DNA of 64,000 nucleotides, taken from Thermohalobaculum sediminis. Lineage in GTDB: Bacteria > Pseudomonadota > Alphaproteobacteria > Rhodobacterales > Rhodobacteraceae. Both the position numbers and the translations under genes were made by a program. The DNA is taken from contig NZ_JAMFKN010000001.1 of the NCBI RefSeq assembly GCF_023487995.1, forward strand, positions 496,001 through 560,000, given 5' to 3'. The notes beneath the pieces are model-generated. The model was not told the origin of the DNA, did not search any database, and saw only the letters and a program-made list of their open reading frames with translations. This document shows, in pieces, positions 61,505-64,000 of the stretch; position 1 is the first letter of the stretch, and every line of letters begins with the position of its first letter.

Positions 61505-63064
61505 CTAGGCCGCCGTCGCCGTGCCGCAGAGCCCGCGATGCTCGACCATCCAGGCATCGAGCGCCGCCGCCTCGTCTGGCGTCAGCCGCAGCCCCAGCTT
61601 GCTCCGCCGCCAGAGCACGTCGTCGGCGGTGCGTGCCCATTCATGCGTCATCATCCAGCGGACTTCCGCCTCGGTCAGATCGTGGCCGAACGCCCGCCCG
61701 AGGTCACGCGCCTCGGCCGCCTCGCCCAGCACCGCCCGCGCCTCGGTGCCATAGGCGCGCACCAGGCGCAGCGCCCAGGCCCGGTTGAGGAATCGGTAGG
61801 TCGCACAGAGCGAGGCCACCAGCGCATCGCGCGCGTCCACCGCGAAATCCCCGCCGGGCATCGGCACCCGCGCGGTCCAGTCCTTGCCCATCGCGGGGAA
61901 GAACGGGGCGAGCCGGGCCAGCGCCGCCTCGGCGAGCCGCCGGTAGGTGGTGATCTTGCCGCCGAAGATGTTGAGCAGCGGCGCCTCGCCCTCGCGCCCC
62001 TCGACCTTCAGCACATAGTCGCGCGTCGCCGCCGTCGCCGAGGTCGCACCGTCGTCGTAAAGCGGGCGCACCCCGGAATAGGTCCAGACCACGTCGTCCG
62101 CGGTCACCGGGCGCGCGAAATACTCCGACGCCGCGGCGCAGAGGTACTCGCGCTCCTCGTCGGTGCAGCGCGCCTCGCCCGGGCCGCCCTGATGGTCGCG
62201 ATCGGTGGTGCCGATCAGGGTGAAATCGGTCTCGTAGGGGATGGCGAAGACGATCCGGCCATCGGCGTTCTGGAAGATGTAGGCCCGGTCGTGGTCGAAC
62301 AGGCGCCGCGTCACGATGTGGCTGCCCCGCACCAGCCGGATGCGGTCCGAGACGTTCTCGCGCACGCGGTTGCGGATCACCTCGTCGACCCACGGGCCGC
62401 CGGCGTTGACCAGCGCCCGCGCCCGGATCTCGCGCGTGGCGCCGGTGCTGCGGTCCTCGAGCGCCACGCGCCACAGATCGCCCTCGCGCGTCGCCGCGAC
62501 ACAGCGCGTGCGCGTAAGGATCGTCGCGCCCCGCGCCGCGGCGTCGCGGGCGTTCAGCACCACGAGGCGCGAATCCTCGACCCAGCAGTCGGAATACTCG
62601 AAGCCCCTGGCGAAGCCGGGCTTCAGCGGCGCGCCCGCGGGGTCCGTGCGCAGATCCAGCGTCCGCGTCGGCGGCAGGATCTTCCGGCCGCCCAGGTGGT
62701 CGTAGATGAACAGGCCCAGCCGCAGCAGCCAGGCGGGACGCAGGCCCCTGTGGTGCGGCAGCACGAAACGCAGCGGCCACGAGATATGCGGCATGGCGAC
62801 CAGCAGGGTCTCGCGCTCGATCAGCGCCTCGCGCACCAACCGGAACTCGTAATACTCCAGATACCGCAGACCCCCGTGGAACAGCTTGGTCGAGGCCGAC
62901 GAAGTCGCCCCCGCCAGATCGTCCTGCTCGCAGAGGATGACACCAAGCCCCCGGCCCGCCGCGTCGCGCGCGATCCCGGTGCCGTTCACACCGCCCCCGA
63001 TGATCGCGAGGTCGTGGATGTCGGGCTCGGGCAGGGTCGCATCGGGCACGGCTGGGCTCCGCAT
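61505..63064 (-). CDS. glpD: Glycerol-3-phosphate dehydrogenase (FAD-dependent, GlpD type)
   Basis: A 519-residue flavoenzyme: DLAIIGGGVNGTGIARDAAGRGL (FAD-binding), DDLAGATSSASTKLFHGGLRYLEYYEF, GTTDRDHQG and the C-terminal GlpD domain. It oxidises glycerol 3-phosphate to dihydroxyacetone phosphate at the inner membrane, passing electrons to quinone. ATG 63064 is chosen: the alternative at 63169 would make a coding region of the operator array and add 35 basic residues unlike the family. It is first in the operon. No glycerol kinase gene (glpK) is in the window. Confidence 0.94.
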   Translation of the reverse strand: MRSPAVPDATLPEPDIHDLAIIGGGVNGTGIARDAAGRGLGVILCEQDDLAGATSSASTKLFHGGLRYLEYYEFRLVREALIERETLLVAMPHISWPLRFVLPHHRGLRPAWLLRLGLFIYDHLGGRKILPPTRTLDLRTDPAGAPLKPGFARGFEYSDCWVEDSRLVVLNARDAAARGATILTRTRCVAATREGDLWRVALEDRSTGATREIRARALVNAGGPWVDEVIRNRVRENVSDRIRLVRGSHIVTRRLFDHDRAYIFQNADGRIVFAIPYETDFTLIGTTDRDHQGGPGEARCTDEEREYLCAAASEYFARPVTADDVVWTYSGVRPLYDDGATSATAATRDYVLKVEGREGEAPLLNIFGGKITTYRRLAEAALARLAPFFPAMGKDWTARVPMPGGDFAVDARDALVASLCATYRFLNRAWALRLVRAYGTEARAVLGEAAEARDLGRAFGHDLTEAEVRWMMTHEWARTADDVLWRRSKLGLRLTPDEAAALDAWMVEHRGLCGTATAA

Positions 63065-63088
63065 CGGCAGTCCGGGACGGCACGCAAG

Positions 63089-63117
63089 GATGATCGACAC
63101 TGCGCGGAGCAAGTCAA
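63089..63117 (-). promoter_or_regulatory. Predicted glpD operon promoter
   Basis: Minus strand: TTGACT (63117-63112), 17 nt, ATCATC (63094-63089). The operator array ends only a few bases upstream of the -35. The leader would be about 17 nt. Confidence 0.45.
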
Positions 63118-63121
63118 CGAT

Positions 63122-63175
63122 ATTTTCGTTTTTGCGCAAAAATCTTCGCTTTCGCGCGAAGTCGAACATTGCGAA
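63122..63175. promoter_or_regulatory. TTCG/CGAA operator array for a DeoR-type regulator
   Basis: Six TTCG or CGAA elements: TTCG at 63125, 63145 and 63151; CGAA at 63157, 63163 and 63172. Four of them are spaced by exactly 6 bp. The array also contains two perfect palindromes, TTTTTGCGCAAAAA (63129-63142) and TTCGCGCGAA (63151-63160). GlpR and other DeoR-family repressors bind TTCG-type repeats. The position upstream of glpD and next to glpR fits control by GlpR. Confidence 0.62.
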
Positions 63176-63242
63176 TCCCGGTAGATTCCGTCTACAGAGA
63201 TGATATCATTTGATTTTCACCTGCAAGCTCTTGCTTTCACCC

Positions 63243-63266
63243 GCGCGATCGCAGTCTTGATCGCGC
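63243..63266. promoter_or_regulatory. Inverted repeat in the glpR leader region
   Basis: Perfect 8-bp arms, GCGCGATC (63243-63250) and GATCGCGC (63259-63266), with 8 bp between, about 52 bp before glpR. It could be an mRNA hairpin or a second operator. A further palindrome, ATGATATCAT, lies at 63200-63209. Confidence 0.4.
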
Positions 63267-63317
63267 CCGCGCATCGTGCAAATCTTTCCGCCATCCGAAA
63301 ATGAAGATGGCCCGCGC

Positions 63318-64000
63318 ATGACCCTTTCCTTCCGGCAGCACGAGATCGTCGAGCTTGCGCGACTGCATGGCCGTGTCGTGGTCGAGGAACTGGCCGAGCG
63401 CTTCGCCGTCAGCCCGCAGACGATTCGCCGCGACCTGACCGAGTTGTGCGACGCCGGCGCACTCCAGCGAGTGCATGGCGGCGCGGTACTTGGCTCGGGC
63501 GTGGCCAATCTCGGCTACGACGCGCGGCGCGCCCTCGCCAGCGCGCAGAAGGAGGCGATCGGTCGCCTCTGCGCCGCCGCGATCCCCGAGAACGCCTCGC
63601 TGTTCATCAACATCGGCACGACGACCGAGGCGGTAGCGCGCGCCCTCGCCGGCCACCGCGACCTGATGGCGATCACCAACAACCTCAACGTCGCGAACAT
63701 CATGGCCGCGAACGCGCAGGCCGAGGTGATCGTCGCCGGCGGGGTGCTGCGCCGCTCGGACGGCGGCCTGATCGGCGAGGCGACGACGGACTTCGTCCGC
63801 CAGTTCAAGGTGGACTTCGCCATCATCGGCGCCTCGGCGCTCGACGAGGAGGGATGGCTGCTCGATTTCGACTACCGCGAGGTGCGGGTGAGCCGCGCGA
63901 TCATCGAGAACGCGCGCGAGGTCTTCCTGGTCGCCGACGGCTCGAAGTTCGCGCGCTCCGCCCCTGTCCGGATCGCCGAGATCTCGGCGGTCACGGCGTT
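63318..64000 (+). CDS. glpR: DeoR-family regulator GlpR (cut by the window end)
   Basis: The first 227 residues are visible. The DeoR-type helix-turn-helix is RQHEIVELARLHGRVVVEELAERFAVSPQTIRRDL, followed by LQRVHGGA. The sensor domain (INIGTTTEAVARAL, ITNNLNVA, GASALDEEGWLLDFDYREVRVSRAI) is that of the GlpR group, which responds to glycerol 3-phosphate. It is divergent from glpD with the operator array between, so it very probably represses the operon when glycerol is absent. Only the last ~25-30 residues should be missing. The ribosome binding site is weak. Confidence 0.9.
   Translation, partial: MTLSFRQHEIVELARLHGRVVVEELAERFAVSPQTIRRDLTELCDAGALQRVHGGAVLGSGVANLGYDARRALASAQKEAIGRLCAAAIPENASLFINIGTTTEAVARALAGHRDLMAITNNLNVANIMAANAQAEVIVAGGVLRRSDGGLIGEATTDFVRQFKVDFAIIGASALDEEGWLLDFDYREVRVSRAIIENAREVFLVADGSKFARSAPVRIAEISAVTA

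Noticed and set aside
63065-63169. N-terminal extension of glpD beginning at ATG 63169
   Set aside because: The extra 35 residues are basic and unlike GlpD, and the frame would translate the operator array and promoter region.

Overview
The window is a very GC-rich chromosomal segment (about 70% G+C by eye) from an alphaproteobacterium, most likely of the order Rhodobacterales (Rhodobacter/Paracoccus/Roseobacter relatives). The support is: an acetolactate synthase with the alphaproteobacterial GEAS variant of the ThDP motif, an iscR-suf operon with an Irr-type iron box, a rhizobium-style glpD-glpSTPQUV glycerol operon, and ArfB, YhhQ, SecG and class-I IlvC proteins of alphaproteobacterial type. 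No rRNA, tRNA, phage, IS element or CRISPR array was recognised. One island (about 23.03-23.9 kb) has clearly lower GC.

Layout. 0-9 kb: a tyrosine-phosphatase-like gene, a class V aminotransferase, a VOC protein, arfB-yhhQ, an enolase-superfamily enzyme, rpsB-tsf with its promoter and terminator, divergent miaA, and a secreted Gly-rich protein. 9-14.5 kb: branched-chain amino acid genes ilvI-(sulfotransferase)-ilvH-(lipoprotein)-ilvC, preceded by a leader peptide with Ile-Leu-Val-Ile codons and an intrinsic terminator, a textbook attenuator layout. 14.5-23 kb: a TRIC-type channel, a small membrane protein, a hemerythrin, an acetyltransferase with an FNR-like box, an atypical SDR, secG, a three-gene lipid-linked sugar module (GT39, GT2, LABN) and pyrG. 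23-33.3 kb: accessory and housekeeping genes, including a low-GC secreted orphan, a MESH1-like HD hydrolase, a second Gly-rich secreted protein related to the first, DUF2237, SYLF, rpe, a class I amidotransferase, a 3-hydroxyisobutyrate-dehydrogenase-like enzyme and a penicillin-acylase-family protein.

33.5-43 kb (minus strand): the iron-sulfur cluster operon iscR-desulfurase-sufB-two small genes-sufC-sufD-three Yip1-like membrane genes-sufS. An Irr-type box overlaps the -10 of the predicted iscR promoter. 43-49 kb: an alpha/beta hydrolase reading away from iscR, dodecin, anmK, tyrS and two M20 metallopeptidase genes. 49-55 kb: a five-gene peptide-type ABC importer (two ATPases, binding protein, two permeases), divergent from the M20 genes. 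55-64 kb: the glycerol uptake and oxidation operon glpD-S-T-P-Q-U-V (minus strand), facing a divergent DeoR-family glpR that runs off the window, with a dense TTCG/CGAA operator array between them.

The most interesting points are: (1) the ilv attenuator; (2) the GlpS/GlpT ATPase pair, whose lost motifs both fall into one composite ATP site, giving one consensus and one degenerate site; (3) the Irr box on the suf promoter; (4) two distant paralogous Gly-rich secreted proteins with a shared LG-NAAHA motif; (5) three Yip1-like genes inside the suf operon; (6) four genes whose -10 elements sit 6-8 nt before the start codon, predicting leaderless mRNAs; (7) a dispersed REP-like palindrome present five times. 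Promoter, operator and terminator calls were made by eye from spacing and symmetry and are untested.
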